Part shown: one piece after another, positions 8,894 through 18,265 of the stretch
Position numbering within the stretch: position 1 is the stretch's first letter
Layout of the letters: every line of letters begins with the position of its first letter
Assembly: GCF_038002765.1 (NCBI RefSeq)
Contig: NZ_JBBODE010000001.1
Span: 186,001-250,000 of the forward strand
Length of the DNA stretch: 64,000 nt
Direction of reading: 5' to 3'
From: Peribacillus sp. FSL H8-0477
GTDB lineage: Bacteria > Bacillota > Bacilli > Bacillales > DSM-1321
The notes under the pieces: model-generated
Databases searched by the model: none
Seen by the model: only the letters and a program-made list of their open reading frames with translations
Told to the model about the DNA's origin: nothing
Program-made: the position numbers and the translations under genes

Positions 8894-9988
8894 TTATAAA
8901 GCTATTTTACTTATTTCCTTTGCCAACTGTGAAAAAGCTGCCTGGAGTTTTTCTTTGGGAATTTCCGCATAATTATCTCCGATGTTTGTTTCATAAGAAC
9001 AGCTTGTCTCTCCTGGCTGTATATAAGGCGTCAAAGCTATACCAGTTGTTTCACATATTCGTACCAGAATCGGTTCAAGTTCATTTTCAGGAAGGTCAAT
9101 ATGAACATGAAACATATTTGAAACCGGTTCCTCAGGAATTGTTTTAATTTCAGGGCATTGATTATATAATTTTGCTAATTCTTTCGCCTCTTCATAGTAT
9201 TGTGCCATTTTATTTATACGAAGTTTAAAATAATAATTGGAGCTAATAACGTACGGGTACAAGCTGATTAAATCACCGCCATACCGTCTTTTCCATATTT
9301 TCGATTCACGTGTAAATTCTTTAGTTCCCGCTAAAACTGCCCCTGCAATTCCGCCAATTCCTTTGTAGAAGGAGATATACACACTATCGAATAAAGAACA
9401 TACTTCAGCAGCTGTTTTTTCATAATAAGGCAAAATCTCAAAAAGCCTGGCACCATCTAAATGAAGCTTGATCCCTTTTTCACGGCAATAATCGGAGATG
9501 GCTTGCAGTTCTTTGTAATCTGGTAATTGCCCGCCCATTCCACTTTGAGGTAATTCTAACACTAAGCAAGCAATGTCCTCCTGTATCGTTTGAACATCCG
9601 CAAGTGTAATTAACTGATCCTTATCTGCCAACAAGATGGATTCGATATGGTGCAATTTTTTCAATCCATCTTCTTCATGAAGTTCTAGATGACATAAGGG
9701 ATGATAAGCTACCTTTTTCACTTTCTTTTCGTCACACCATATGCGTAAGGCAATTTGCTGGGCCATTGTTCCGCTAGGGAAAAATACGGCTGATTCTTTT
9801 CCAAGATACCTCATCATTTGATCTTGAAAGTCATCGATGACTTTTCCTCTGCCATAAAAGTCACTTTCCATATTTCCAGTGACATCTTTGAACGCTTCTT
9901 TTAATACTTGAACATTTCTTTTACTATGTTCTCCAACTCGAAACTTAGCTTCTCTAAATGCTTCTGATAAGGATTTAGTCTTTATCAT
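8894..9988 (-). CDS. Threonine aldolase family PLP enzyme
   Basis: This beta-eliminating lyase/threonine aldolase family protein of 364 aa cleaves beta-hydroxy amino acids (threonine to glycine plus acetaldehyde in the best-known members). FFPSGTMAQQIALRIW holds the phosphate-binding loop, HLDGARLFE the Asp that contacts the pyridine ring, and SFYKGIGGIAGA the lysine that forms the Schiff base. The first part (GNMESDFYGRGKVIDDFQ) is typical. AGGAG nine bases before ATG 9988 favours this start over TTG 9997. Confidence 0.85.
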   Translation of the reverse strand: MIKTKSLSEAFREAKFRVGEHSKRNVQVLKEAFKDVTGNMESDFYGRGKVIDDFQDQMMRYLGKESAVFFPSGTMAQQIALRIWCDEKKVKKVAYHPLCHLELHEEDGLKKLHHIESILLADKDQLITLADVQTIQEDIACLVLELPQSGMGGQLPDYKELQAISDYCREKGIKLHLDGARLFEILPYYEKTAAEVCSLFDSVYISFYKGIGGIAGAVLAGTKEFTRESKIWKRRYGGDLISLYPYVISSNYYFKLRINKMAQYYEEAKELAKLYNQCPEIKTIPEEPVSNMFHVHIDLPENELEPILVRICETTGIALTPYIQPGETSCSYETNIGDNYAEIPKEKLQAAFSQLAKEISKIAL

Positions 9989-10111
9989 GGAATTCAACTC
10001 CTAAAAATGATATTGAGCATGTTTAGTAAACGAACGTGCTAGCTAATTATAGTTCAAAAGTATTCAGAAAAATAGAACTAATCACACAATAAAATGGTGA
10101 TTTTCTCATAA

Positions 10112-10141
10112 AAAAAAACCAAGCAGCGATTGCTTGGTTTT
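10112..10141 (-). terminator. Rho-independent terminator
   Basis: AAACCAAGCA-NNNN-TGCTTGGTTT forms a strong stem, with eight or more T on the minus strand. It abuts the stop codon of the oxidoreductase gene that ends at 10141. Confidence 0.85.
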
Positions 10142-11184
10142 CATGCTTCAAGAAGTGAAACAATTTTCTTTTCGGTAAAGCTCTTCGTTCCCGCTTCAAT
10201 CATGCGAATGACTTGCAGCCCGTCTTCCGCTGTGACTGGGATTTGTCCATCATTTCGTATGGCTTGAGCGATTTGCTCGAAGTAAGCTTTGTAGTTTCCT
10301 TTTTTAACGTCGATGACTTGAGTTGTTCCATCGGCTTTTGTCAGGATACTGCTTCTAGTTTCATCGGGCTTACCGTAGTCTGCTTCTGTCGGGGATAGTC
10401 CGTTTACCAACTGAGCTTCTTGTGGATCAAGTCCGAACAAGATATAAGACGCTTCTGTTCCATGAAGAACAAATCTTGGCGTTTCAGCAGCTACTAGCGT
10501 TCCCCCACGAATCAGGACGCTTGCATGATCGTATTCTAACACAACATGAAAATAGTCCGTCGATTGAGCGCCATCTCTTTGTTTTTGTAGATTTCCATAG
10601 ATCGTATTCGGCAACCCGAACAATACATTGGCTTGATCGAGCATATGCGGGGCCATATCGTAAAAATTCCCGCTGCCCGGAGTCTGTTTTTCTTTCCACC
10701 GGTTACGAACTTCTTTGCGATAGCGGTCCCAATTCATTTCTATCGTATGCACTCTACCCAACTTACCGCTCTGCACGATATCCTGAACTGTCAAAAAATC
10801 TCCATCCCAGCGGCGGTTTTGATAGACACTTAAGACGACATTATACTCCTTAGCAAGTTCTATTAACTTTGCACCCTCTTCTGAGCTAACCACAAAAGGT
10901 TTTTCGACAATGACATGCTTTCCAGCAACTATTGCTTGTTTAGCAAACTCATAATGAGTCGGTGTTGGCGTCGAAATTACGATTAATTCTATGTCTGGTT
11001 CATTTGTAAACAGGGTATCTAAGTTTTCGTATACAGGCACATTCGGTCGTATCTCACGAACCGCATCGACATGTCTCACAACAATCGCTGATAAGTCAAA
11101 CTCCTCAAGATTTTCAATGAAAGGTGCATGAAAACTAGAGCCGGATAAACCAAAGCCGATAATCGCCGTTTTAATCTTCTTCAT
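10141..11184 (-). CDS. Gfo/Idh/MocA family oxidoreductase
   Basis: The 347-aa protein opens with a Rossmann motif (TAIIGFGLSGSSFHAPF). It carries the family's EKPF signature (HVIVEKPFVVSSEEG) and YQNRRWDGDF, followed by NFYDMAPHMLDQ with the catalytic-type Asp/His. It resembles IolU/YvaA-type inositol dehydrogenases, which oxidise scyllo-inositol with NADP. No inositol genes are adjacent, so the substrate stays open. Standalone gene with its own terminator. Confidence 0.8.
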   Translation of the reverse strand: MKKIKTAIIGFGLSGSSFHAPFIENLEEFDLSAIVVRHVDAVREIRPNVPVYENLDTLFTNEPDIELIVISTPTPTHYEFAKQAIVAGKHVIVEKPFVVSSEEGAKLIELAKEYNVVLSVYQNRRWDGDFLTVQDIVQSGKLGRVHTIEMNWDRYRKEVRNRWKEKQTPGSGNFYDMAPHMLDQANVLFGLPNTIYGNLQKQRDGAQSTDYFHVVLEYDHASVLIRGGTLVAAETPRFVLHGTEASYILFGLDPQEAQLVNGLSPTEADYGKPDETRSSILTKADGTTQVIDVKKGNYKAYFEQIAQAIRNDGQIPVTAEDGLQVIRMIEAGTKSFTEKKIVSLLEA

Positions 11185-11354
11185 TCAAAACACTCCTCTT
11201 AAAGGTCATTGTTTCATAAACATGTTTAAAGCTAAATCATGGAACGTATCATCAACACGCACACTCTCATCAGCTTTACATCATTATAATCGATAATCAA
11301 GTTTTATAAAAATTCTAGGTTTCTTAACAAAACAAACCAAGGTAATCCTTCAGG

Positions 11355-11894
11355 TTACTTCGTTATATATTCCTGTTTTATTATACTCATTCTTAAGCGA
11401 TCAACGAATTTACCTTTTCTTAGACGATCTTGTCTTAAAATACCTTCTTCTATGTAACCCACTTTTTTATATGATCTAATTGCTTTTTCATTATCTATTT
11501 CCACTCTCAGCCAAATTTTGTTTAGAGCTAAGGTATTGAATCCAAAATGGAGCATTTCATTCATTGCAGCTACTCCATACCCCTTACCCCAATAGCGTTT
11601 ATCCCCGATAGCAATGCCTAGCTCAGCGTGTTGATTTAAATGATCAATGTTTTTCAAATCTACCCATCCGATATGAATCCCGTGTTGGTCAAGAATGGCT
11701 TTTTGTTCATAGCCGTTCGTTTTATGTATGCACATTTCTATCCATTGAAGCGTTTCTTCCTCACTGAATGGAGGGTATTTATCAGGCATATTTAAATGCT
11801 TCGTCACTTACTCATCGAGACACCACTGGTAACGGTCTTTTGCATCATCAACCACAAGTTCCCTTAATGTGACTTTAGGTAATACTATCGCCAT
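11355..11894 (-). pseudogene. GNAT acetyltransferase with an in-frame TAA
   Basis: From ATG 11894 (RBS GAGGG) the frame reads MAIVLPKVTLRELVVDDAKD, then RYQWCLDE. A TAA (11808-11810) follows, and the same frame continues with VTKHLNMPDKYPPFSEEETLQWI and an intact GNAT core (RYWGKGYGVAAMNEM; RSYKKVGYIEEG). Together the two parts make a normal 178-residue RimJ/RimL-type enzyme, so a GAA-to-TAA type change is likely. A GTG directly after the stop could restart a 150-aa N-truncated product. The RimL-type substrate is unknown. Confidence 0.75.
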
Positions 11895-11942
11895 CTAATC
11901 ACTACCCTCTTTCAACTATTGACTTCTACCTGCACCATGAAC

Positions 11943-12461
11943 TTACTTCTTCATCTGAGATATACGCCGATACTCTTTACTTATACTGGATCTTTTTAAT
12001 CTTCTTGATTTCAGAAGATGAGTAATATCAGATAGATTATCGTAGGATAGCTGTACATAAAAGTAGTTAATATATTCAAGAAGGGCAAAGACATAGATAA
12101 AGGCTGCAATTGTTAATCCTCCTATCGGTAAAGAAGGTGAGAATCTTAAAAAATCCATACCGAATATAGGCAGAGACACGATAAACAAACCCAGCGTAAC
12201 TTTTTCTAATCTCTTTAATTTTAAAACAAGAGGAAAAGAATGATCAGATGTATTTTTTCTTTTTACCATTTTCAGTTTTGCATACCAGTAAGCAGCCCCT
12301 TGTAGTAAAAGAAATTCTAACAGAAAAAAGGACACCCAAAAAGAAAAAAGTGAATACAACCGTAACTCAGGATATACATGATTAATTACATAACTAGTAA
12401 AAACAAACATAAGTATAGCAAATGATTCACCTTTATATAAATATTCCAGCCTTTTCTCCAT
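11943..12461 (-). CDS. Hypothetical integral membrane protein
   Basis: The 172-aa protein has about four hydrophobic segments (FAILMFVFTSYVI; FSFWVSFFLLEFLLLQ; VTLGLFIVSLPIFGM; GGLTIAAFIYVFALL) and a basic C-terminal tail (LLKSRRLKRSS). AAGGTGAGG precedes ATG 12461; an upstream GTG at 12470 is in frame but lacks an RBS. I recognise no family. Confidence 0.6.
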   Translation of the reverse strand: MEKRLEYLYKGESFAILMFVFTSYVINHVYPELRLYSLFSFWVSFFLLEFLLLQGAAYWYAKLKMVKRKNTSDHSFPLVLKLKRLEKVTLGLFIVSLPIFGMDFLRFSPSLPIGGLTIAAFIYVFALLEYINYFYVQLSYDNLSDITHLLKSRRLKRSSISKEYRRISQMKK

Positions 12462-12626
12462 TATCCTCACCTTTCATAAAATCCTAATTGAGTACTTTTT
12501 CGATAAGTGCTATCATAAATCCTTTTAAAACGAGCAAAATATACTACTGACTCCAATACTGCTAGTCCTATTTAACAGAATTTACCGTTATAATATATAT
12601 AAACGATTTAAATTTGGAGGGAAGTT

Positions 12627-13052
12627 ATGAAAAAAATAGCTTTTTCTTCTCTATTATTTGTATTTTTAATCTCCTCAACTGTTCAAGCACTATCTTGGGC
12701 TATTACTTTTGTTGTTTGGGAAGGAAAAGTTTATGAAGTTAAACAAGAGGAATTAATCGAAAATAATGAAATTGGTAACATCATAGGGGAAGTTACGACA
12801 AAGGCTAATGATAGGACCGGTAGTTATTACGGAAATGCTTCGAACTTCTATCCAATAGGAACAAACTATTATCAAATAAAAGGAACTTCAACATCCAATG
12901 CCATTGCAATAAAAGAAGAAACGCAATGGGTAGAGGCTGTGTATATTCATCAAGCACCTTTTCACATAATGAATCTATTAACACACCCCTTCTCTGTTGT
13001 TGTCATTTTAGTATTGGTGATTAGTGGACTTATTTTCCGAACTAAAAAGTAA
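12627..13052 (+). CDS. Secreted or membrane-anchored protein of unknown function
   Basis: The 141-aa product has a Sec-type signal peptide (MKKIAFSSLLFVFLISSTVQA) and a C-terminal hydrophobic helix (FSVVVILVLVISGLIF) followed by RTKK. This is the topology of an extracytoplasmic domain held in the membrane. GGAGGG precedes the ATG. Segments such as WEGKVYEV and GNIIGEVTTKA, and a conserved-looking SNAIAIKE, suggest a beta-rich domain. I recognise no family. Confidence 0.65.
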   Translation: MKKIAFSSLLFVFLISSTVQALSWAITFVVWEGKVYEVKQEELIENNEIGNIIGEVTTKANDRTGSYYGNASNFYPIGTNYYQIKGTSTSNAIAIKEETQWVEAVYIHQAPFHIMNLLTHPFSVVVILVLVISGLIFRTKK

Positions 13053-13095
13053 AAGTCCTTATAATATGGTAAAATATTCAAAAAGGGTGAATAGC

Positions 13096-13359
13096 GTGGC
13101 ACTCACTTTAATATTAATTTTTGGAATCGTGGTTTTTGCAGGTGTTAATCTCCTTATCTACTATTTATCTAAAAGAAACGATAAGAGAAAGACTAAACTT
13201 GGAATCTGTATGCTAATTTTATCACCAGCCGTATTCTATGGAACTTTGCAGTTAGCTGCAATATTTGATAACGGTGGATTTGGAGCAGGTATATTCGCCT
13301 TGCTATATGGTGTCCTTTTCTTCATAAATGGCATTATTATTTTATGGATTTCCGCATAG
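13096..13359 (+). CDS. Small integral membrane protein (87 aa)
   Basis: AAAGGGTGAATAGC precedes GTG 13096. The product has three hydrophobic segments, separated by a basic loop (SKRNDKRKTK) and an Asn/Gly stretch. It begins 44 bases after the previous gene in the same direction and may be co-transcribed with it and with the hydrolase that follows. Family not recognised. Confidence 0.6.
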   Translation: MALTLILIFGIVVFAGVNLLIYYLSKRNDKRKTKLGICMLILSPAVFYGTLQLAAIFDNGGFGAGIFALLYGVLFFINGIIILWISA

Positions 13360-13385
13360 GAATTTAATCTGAAGGAGGAAATAAA

Positions 13386-13943
13386 TTGAAACAAGCCTTA
13401 CTAATAATTGATGCGCAACAGGATTTAATTGAAGGTTCTCACGAGGAATCTCCAGTTTTTGAAAAAGAGCAGCTGCTACATACTATTAATAAAGTAATAG
13501 AAAAAGCGATGAAAGAGAATGTTTCGATTGTATTTATAAGAGATCTAGATGTTTCAAACGGAGAAGGAACCGGTTTCCAAGTACATCAAGCGATTCATGT
13601 CCCTTCCAGTGCGGTTACATTTGATAAAGCAGCAACTAATTCATTTTATGGAACACCTTTAACAGCCTATTTAACTGAAAACAAAATCGAACACCTTGTT
13701 ATTATGGGCTGTAAAACAGAACATTGCATCGATACAGCTGTTCGAACAGCTACGATCAATCACTTTGATGTAACGTTGGTTGGCGATGGACATTCTACTT
13801 CCGATTCGAAAGTCTTATCTGCGGAGCAAATTATTCTTCATCACAATGAAACCCTTCACGGCCATTATAATGTGGACAATTTTTCATTGGTTAGACATTC
13901 ACATGAAGATTTATTTAACCCTGTGCACAATGAACATCGTTAA
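13386..13943 (+). CDS. Isochorismatase-family cysteine hydrolase
   Basis: The 185-aa protein shows the cysteine hydrolase triad: Asp9 (LLIIDAQQDL), Lys81 (TFDKAATNSFYGT) and Cys114 (GCKTEHCIDTAVRTA). The cis-peptide region precedes the Cys. Members hydrolyse amide or vinyl-ether bonds (nicotinamidase, isochorismatase, N-carbamoyl hydrolases); the exact substrate cannot be told. The start is TTG, eight bases after AAGGAGG. A strong terminator follows. Confidence 0.8.
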   Translation: MKQALLIIDAQQDLIEGSHEESPVFEKEQLLHTINKVIEKAMKENVSIVFIRDLDVSNGEGTGFQVHQAIHVPSSAVTFDKAATNSFYGTPLTAYLTENKIEHLVIMGCKTEHCIDTAVRTATINHFDVTLVGDGHSTSDSKVLSAEQIILHHNETLHGHYNVDNFSLVRHSHEDLFNPVHNEHR

Positions 13944-13961
13944 GAGTACAAAGTGTATACG

Positions 13962-14002
13962 AAAAAGGGTATCAAATCATTGCGATCTTGATACCCCTTT
14001 TT
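13962..14002 (+). terminator. Rho-independent terminator
   Basis: AAAAAGGGTATCAA pairs with TTGATACCCCTTTTT around a 12-base loop, 20 bases after the hydrolase stop. Confidence 0.85.
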
Positions 14003-14125
14003 AAAACTTGAACCAACCTTAGGAGTTTCCGATATCTACGGCTGCTTACTTCCCGGTTTACTCAACTAAACTTCCACTGACAAATAAGAGTGAGTCACAG
14101 CTTATTAATTAATAGAAGAAATTTA

Positions 14126-14539
14126 CTAATCTGAATAAGAACCTCCAGGTAATGTAAATAAATAAAATCCATTGTCTCCTTGCAACTGCCATCCTTCAAA
14201 AAAACTACTATCGTGGAACAATTCGAGATAAATATTACCTTCAAACTCAACCACTAAATCAGATATCGCTTCAAAATGTAAGATGTTCACAATTCTTTTC
14301 CCAAATAGAATCTTCTTAACATTTTTATGCGAGTAATTTTCAGGGGATTGAATGCAGTCTGAATATCCAATTGCAACTGTATTTAATACTTGCAGCCTCC
14401 AAGGACACTCTATATTTAAGTGACCAGCTTCCAAGGCCAAACCTAGAGGTAGATTCTTATCCGTGTCTACTTCTATAACTTTTTGACCGATAAAATAATT
14501 AAAAGCAATTTCACTTAATTTTTTATACAGTGTTATCAC
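14126..14539 (-). CDS. Hypothetical protein, DUF6188-like
   Basis: The 137-aa soluble protein has IGQKVIEVDTDKNLPLGLALEAGHLNIECPWRL near the N-terminus and ends WQLQGDNGFYLFTLPGG. This general layout (short beta-rich protein ending W-x-L-x-G-x-x-G) resembles DUF6188-type small proteins of unknown role. The match is by impression only. Neighbour genes on the same strand are also hypotheticals of immunity-protein size. Confidence 0.5.
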   Translation of the reverse strand: MITLYKKLSEIAFNYFIGQKVIEVDTDKNLPLGLALEAGHLNIECPWRLQVLNTVAIGYSDCIQSPENYSHKNVKKILFGKRIVNILHFEAISDLVVEFEGNIYLELFHDSSFFEGWQLQGDNGFYLFTLPGGSYSD

Positions 14540-14668
14540 TCTCCTGAAGGCTTTTCTATACCTGTTTGAACAATGCTTATTGTACTAACCTGCTCCGATA
14601 GTGGAGAAAGGCCGTACCACCGTCTAATTAACTTAAACCCTTTTATCGGTATCACTGAAATTGTGGTA

Positions 14669-15157
14669 CTAATTTAAATAAGGAGAATTAAAATTCTCCA
14701 CAAATAATCCAGTATCTTCAACCTTTTTACGGGCGGTAGGACAATCCTTATTTGCCCCAATGTACATATAGTAATCGTATCCGAAATGAACAAAAAAATC
14801 GTTTTTGAAACTTAACTTACACCAAATAACATTCCTTAAAGTTAACTTTGATAATTCATTGATTTCTTGAGTAGTTACACCTTTTCCCACCCATATTTTT
14901 GATAAAAAACCAGAAGCATTTTGATTTTCAACCTCATCAGACCACATCTCTAAAGCGTTTAAATAAGCCTTATTTAAACCCATCTCATCCATGAAAGTAG
15001 TGATTGCGTTTATGTAATTTGATTCTGTTCTTAAATAATCTTCTTCATTTACTTTAGTTCCTACTTCTGAAAAACAAGTCCATTCCTTACCATCAAGATA
15101 ATAACCTCTTTCATCTCTGTTTTTAGGATCATATTTTGTTATCCTCCAAGAAAACAA
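14669..15157 (-). CDS. Hypothetical protein (162 aa)
   Basis: TTG 15157 follows AGGTGTG at good spacing. The product opens FSWRITKYDPKNRDERGYYLDGKEWTCFSEVG and has a later DYYMYIG near the C-terminus. It is soluble, acidic and without known motif. I recall similar unnamed Bacillus proteins starting YSWRITKYNP but know no function. Confidence 0.6.
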   Translation of the reverse strand: MFSWRITKYDPKNRDERGYYLDGKEWTCFSEVGTKVNEEDYLRTESNYINAITTFMDEMGLNKAYLNALEMWSDEVENQNASGFLSKIWVGKGVTTQEINELSKLTLRNVIWCKLSFKNDFFVHFGYDYYMYIGANKDCPTARKKVEDTGLFVENFNSPYLN

Positions 15158-15290
15158 TTGGTTTCACACCTACTCTTTTTATCTTTATTATAAGGCTATT
15201 ATATAGTGTACAGGACATTATCTTCTTTAACTAAACTGCCCCGAGAGTTAAAAAGCAACTTTTTCTACCGCGTTCACATCAGGTTTATCT

Positions 15291-15476
15291 CTAATTCTTA
15301 TCTTTCAAAATAATCTTAGCAAATACTGCTCCAATAAAAATAATTATACCTGCAAAAAGGCCTGTATATATTGATTTATCCCATTCCACAAAATAATTTA
15401 CAACCGTGAGCATTGTAGCAGCAACCACAGATGTGAAGATGATTTGTGGTGTATTTAATTTTACATTTAACTTCAT
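15291..15476 (-). CDS. Small two-helix membrane protein (61 aa)
   Basis: AGGGGG precedes ATG 15476. Two hydrophobic helices (IIFTSVVAATMLTVVNYFV; YTGLFAGIIIFIGAVFA) are separated by EWDKS, and the tail is KIILKDKN. Unknown function. Confidence 0.6.
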   Translation of the reverse strand: MKLNVKLNTPQIIFTSVVAATMLTVVNYFVEWDKSIYTGLFAGIIIFIGAVFAKIILKDKN

Positions 15477-15626
15477 ATTGGGTCCCCCTCTGTTCCTTGC
15501 TGCCAGTTAACCCTATTCTCTATATTATTCTCCTTTAAAAAGGCTTTTAGCTCGTCATCGTGATACACACGCTGTTAGAGAGTTTTATTTCAGTCATTTT
15601 TCTGTTGGAATGGTCACGTCATCACA

Positions 15627-16103
15627 TTAGACGGTCAAATCAAGTTCGGTTTTTATTGCCAATGCACTTGTAAACAGTTCTTGAAGAACCGCAGCAAAGA
15701 GTGAAATACTAAAAGAGGCAAATAAGATAGCAAAGCCTATTAATGCGATTCCAGGATGTAAAGCCTCTTGTGTAAAAAGAAAAACCATCCCCATAAGATA
15801 CAGTATACAGATTAAAATCGCACAGTATTTTACTCCCTTTAACGAGGTGACAGCTAGTTCAGAAAAAGCATTTTTGTGATTAATATAGCTTAAAAGTTTA
15901 AGTGAGTGAAATAAGGCGAAAAAGAAAGGAAGTGCCGTCAGATAGATTCCTATAAGGACAGGGTATTTCAAATAAGCATACGATGGATCTATTAATGCCG
16001 CTTTTTGCGCCATATTTGGCAGCCAAAACACACATAACATAAGTACAATAAAACCAATCATATAAACAATTAGCTTTAAAAATGTTGTCGTTCTACCTCT
16101 CAA
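15627..16103 (-). CDS. DUF2975 membrane protein
   Basis: A four-helix integral membrane protein of the DUF2975 family (LIVYMIGFIVLMLCVFWLP; YPVLIGIYLTALPFFFALFHSLKLL). The conserved loop is KNAFSELAVTSLKGVKYCA and the end is LFTSALAIKTELDLTV. Family members usually sit next to a small XRE regulator of the YozG type; here that partner is absent. AGGAG is correctly spaced for TTG 16103 (158 aa); ATG 16121 is the alternative. Confidence 0.75.
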   Translation of the reverse strand: MRGRTTTFLKLIVYMIGFIVLMLCVFWLPNMAQKAALIDPSYAYLKYPVLIGIYLTALPFFFALFHSLKLLSYINHKNAFSELAVTSLKGVKYCAILICILYLMGMVFLFTQEALHPGIALIGFAILFASFSISLFAAVLQELFTSALAIKTELDLTV

Positions 16104-16205
16104 AACATCAGCTCCTACCATTTAATACCATAATTATAAGTAATTATTTATCGAATTACAATAAATAATTATCAATTTGTAATATAACAAACCGTTAGCA
16201 TATTT

Positions 16206-17072
16206 TTATTTACCTAGCGATTCCCAAGCCGCATTGAATTCTTCTATAGTTGCATATCTTTCGCATCGATCTGCTTTAACTGCCTTCCTTGCTGCTTGGT
16301 ATCGGTTCTGTCCTGCCTCCCACTTTGATAGAGATCGATCAAGTTCTCCCCCTAACAGTCCGAATGCAATGGCTCCCATCGTAAATACATTGCTTCGTTC
16401 ATCAATGGCAGCCCCTAATTCGAATTCTTCTGGTGACATAAACCTTGAGGATCCCCATAGTCGACCCATTGTGTTGATGAATGGTTTTTTCTTATACAAG
16501 TCAACATCACATATCTTTGTTATATGGTTCTTAAAGTCATATAAAATACTACCGTCATAAAAATCAATGGCTATATAATGTTTCTGTTCCACATTTAAAT
16601 GGAATTCTAGGATACTCTTAAATGCGCTTAAACGGCGTTCAATGGGTAATTGCTTGAACCGATAATAAGGAGACGCAGGATGAGTATATTTTTGTGGTGG
16701 AGGAAATGACCAATGAGCGTGTAGACATTCCCCTTCAAACCACTCAAAAACCAACACATACCCTCTCTCAACCTCAAAATACTCTAGTAAAGTGATCAAG
16801 TGTTTATGCTCCAACTCTTTATAAATGGGAACCGACTTCTTTAACCTCACGATTGCCTCTTCCGGCTGTCCAGTGTATTCTTTTGTCTTCGCTCCCGCAT
16901 ACTTTACAAACTTTTTTATCCCGTCGTTTTTAATGCCAAAACAGATATTTCCTGAGTCTTGTTCATCAAACACGGCGAATACTTCCCCCATATTTAGCAG
17001 CCATTCAAAATTATGTTTTTCTTTTAATTGAAAAGATACCTTACCTAAATGTATGACTTGGAATTCACCCAT
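16206..17072 (-). CDS. Eukaryotic-like Ser/Thr kinase-fold protein
   Basis: The 288-aa protein has a kinase-like layout. A conserved Lys (KKFVKYAGAKT) sits after beta 3, and the hinge is YVLVFEWFEGECLHAH. The catalytic loop is AIDFYDGSILYD in place of HRDxxxxN, the metal motif is CDVDLY in place of DFG, and an SPEE motif with a SNVFTMGAI helix follows. The catalytic Asp is kept, but the His and Asn positions differ, which is usual for this Bacillus subgroup. No membrane or PASTA part is present, so it acts in the cytoplasm. Its substrate is unknown. Confidence 0.75.
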   Translation of the reverse strand: MGEFQVIHLGKVSFQLKEKHNFEWLLNMGEVFAVFDEQDSGNICFGIKNDGIKKFVKYAGAKTKEYTGQPEEAIVRLKKSVPIYKELEHKHLITLLEYFEVERGYVLVFEWFEGECLHAHWSFPPPQKYTHPASPYYRFKQLPIERRLSAFKSILEFHLNVEQKHYIAIDFYDGSILYDFKNHITKICDVDLYKKKPFINTMGRLWGSSRFMSPEEFELGAAIDERSNVFTMGAIAFGLLGGELDRSLSKWEAGQNRYQAARKAVKADRCERYATIEEFNAAWESLGK

Positions 17073-17294
17073 TTAACTCCTCCTTTTTGGTTTATTTTGT
17101 ATAATAACATATATCTTTAAATAAAAGGCTACGTTAATAGGAAAGTTCGTTTTCGTAAAATTTGAAAACCATACGACTATTAAATTCCAACACCCTCAAC
17201 TATATACATCTTTCTTTGACGAGGGCAGGATAGTGGAACAAGATTATAGAAGTAAAGGGGATGAATTAAAACAAAAGAACAGGGAGGCTCTAAA

Positions 17295-18053
17295 ATGATA
17301 CAAAATGTTGGTACAGAAGAAGCAATTAAAAGGTGGGATAGTTTCGCGGATACATATTCAGCAAATCATACGGAACAAGGAGACCATCATAAAGAAGTTT
17401 TTTTAAATCCAACTTTATTATCACTTATGGAAACGGTTACTAATAAAAAGATTTTAGATGCTGGGTGTGGTGAAGGGTATTTAAGTCGAATATTAGCCAG
17501 GTCCGAAGCGACTGTAACTGCTGTGGATTATTCACCAAGAATGATAGAAATTGCTAAAGGAAGAACTCCAAATGATTTATTAATTGATTATAGGCAGGGT
17601 AATTGTGAAGACTTGAATTCTTTAGATGATAAAAGTTTCGATTTAATAGTGTCCAATATGGTTATTCAAGACCTTGCAAATTACGAAAAAGCCTTTCAAG
17701 AAATGTATCGGTTATTAGTAGATGGAGGTTGTTTTATATTTTCGATTTTACATCCTTGTTTTGTTACTCCAGAAAGTGGTTGGGAGAAAACAAAAGACGG
17801 TAAAAAGTTGCATTGGAACGTAGATAAATATTTTTATGAAGGCGCGTATGAACAACAAGGTTTAGGTTATAAAGAAAAAATGTTATTCTTCCATAGAACA
17901 TTAACAAGTTATATAAACACTTTAATTAAAACAGGTTTTATTTTAGAAAGCATCGTAGAACCAAAGCCAACAAAAGAGATGTTAAAAAAATATCCTTCAT
18001 TTGAAGAAGATTTTAGATGTGCTGATTTTATAGTTTTTAAACTAAAAAAGTAA
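17295..18053 (+). CDS. Class I SAM-dependent methyltransferase
   Basis: The 252-aa protein has SAM motif I as KILDAGCGEGYLSRIL, then VTAVDYSPRMIEIAK (motif post I), SFDLIVSNMVIQDL (motif II) and LLVDGGCFIFSILHPCF (motif III). The pattern is of the UbiE/BioC-like small-molecule methyltransferases. GGGAGG precedes ATG 17295. It stands alone with its own terminator, so the substrate is unknown. Confidence 0.85.
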   Translation: MIQNVGTEEAIKRWDSFADTYSANHTEQGDHHKEVFLNPTLLSLMETVTNKKILDAGCGEGYLSRILARSEATVTAVDYSPRMIEIAKGRTPNDLLIDYRQGNCEDLNSLDDKSFDLIVSNMVIQDLANYEKAFQEMYRLLVDGGCFIFSILHPCFVTPESGWEKTKDGKKLHWNVDKYFYEGAYEQQGLGYKEKMLFFHRTLTSYINTLIKTGFILESIVEPKPTKEMLKKYPSFEEDFRCADFIVFKLKK

Positions 18054-18121
18054 GTTCGTATATCTTGGATTAGAAATCATCTTGTTCAACTATCAGGTAC
18101 TTTAGTTGAATAACTGGTAAC

Positions 18122-18150
18122 GCTGCTTTCTTTTGAAAGTGGCTTTTTTT
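18122..18150 (+). terminator. Rho-independent terminator
   Basis: GCTGCTTTC-TTTT-GAAAGTGGC followed by seven T, about 70 bases after the methyltransferase stop. Confidence 0.75.
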
Positions 18151-18191
18151 ATTTGGTCATAATAGCAACCCTCTCTACCAAAACAGCCCAA

Positions 18192-18232
18192 AAAAAAGAT
18201 AGCCAGTCCTTTGAATGGACTAACTATCCTTT
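18192..18232 (-). terminator. Rho-independent terminator
   Basis: On the minus strand GGATAGTTAGTCCATTC pairs with the imperfect GAATGGACTGGCTATC-type arm, followed by eight T. It ends the flavin reductase/aldo-keto reductase unit. Confidence 0.75.
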
Positions 18233-18265
18233 GATTCGTTACCTATATAACCTTTACTTTTCGTT

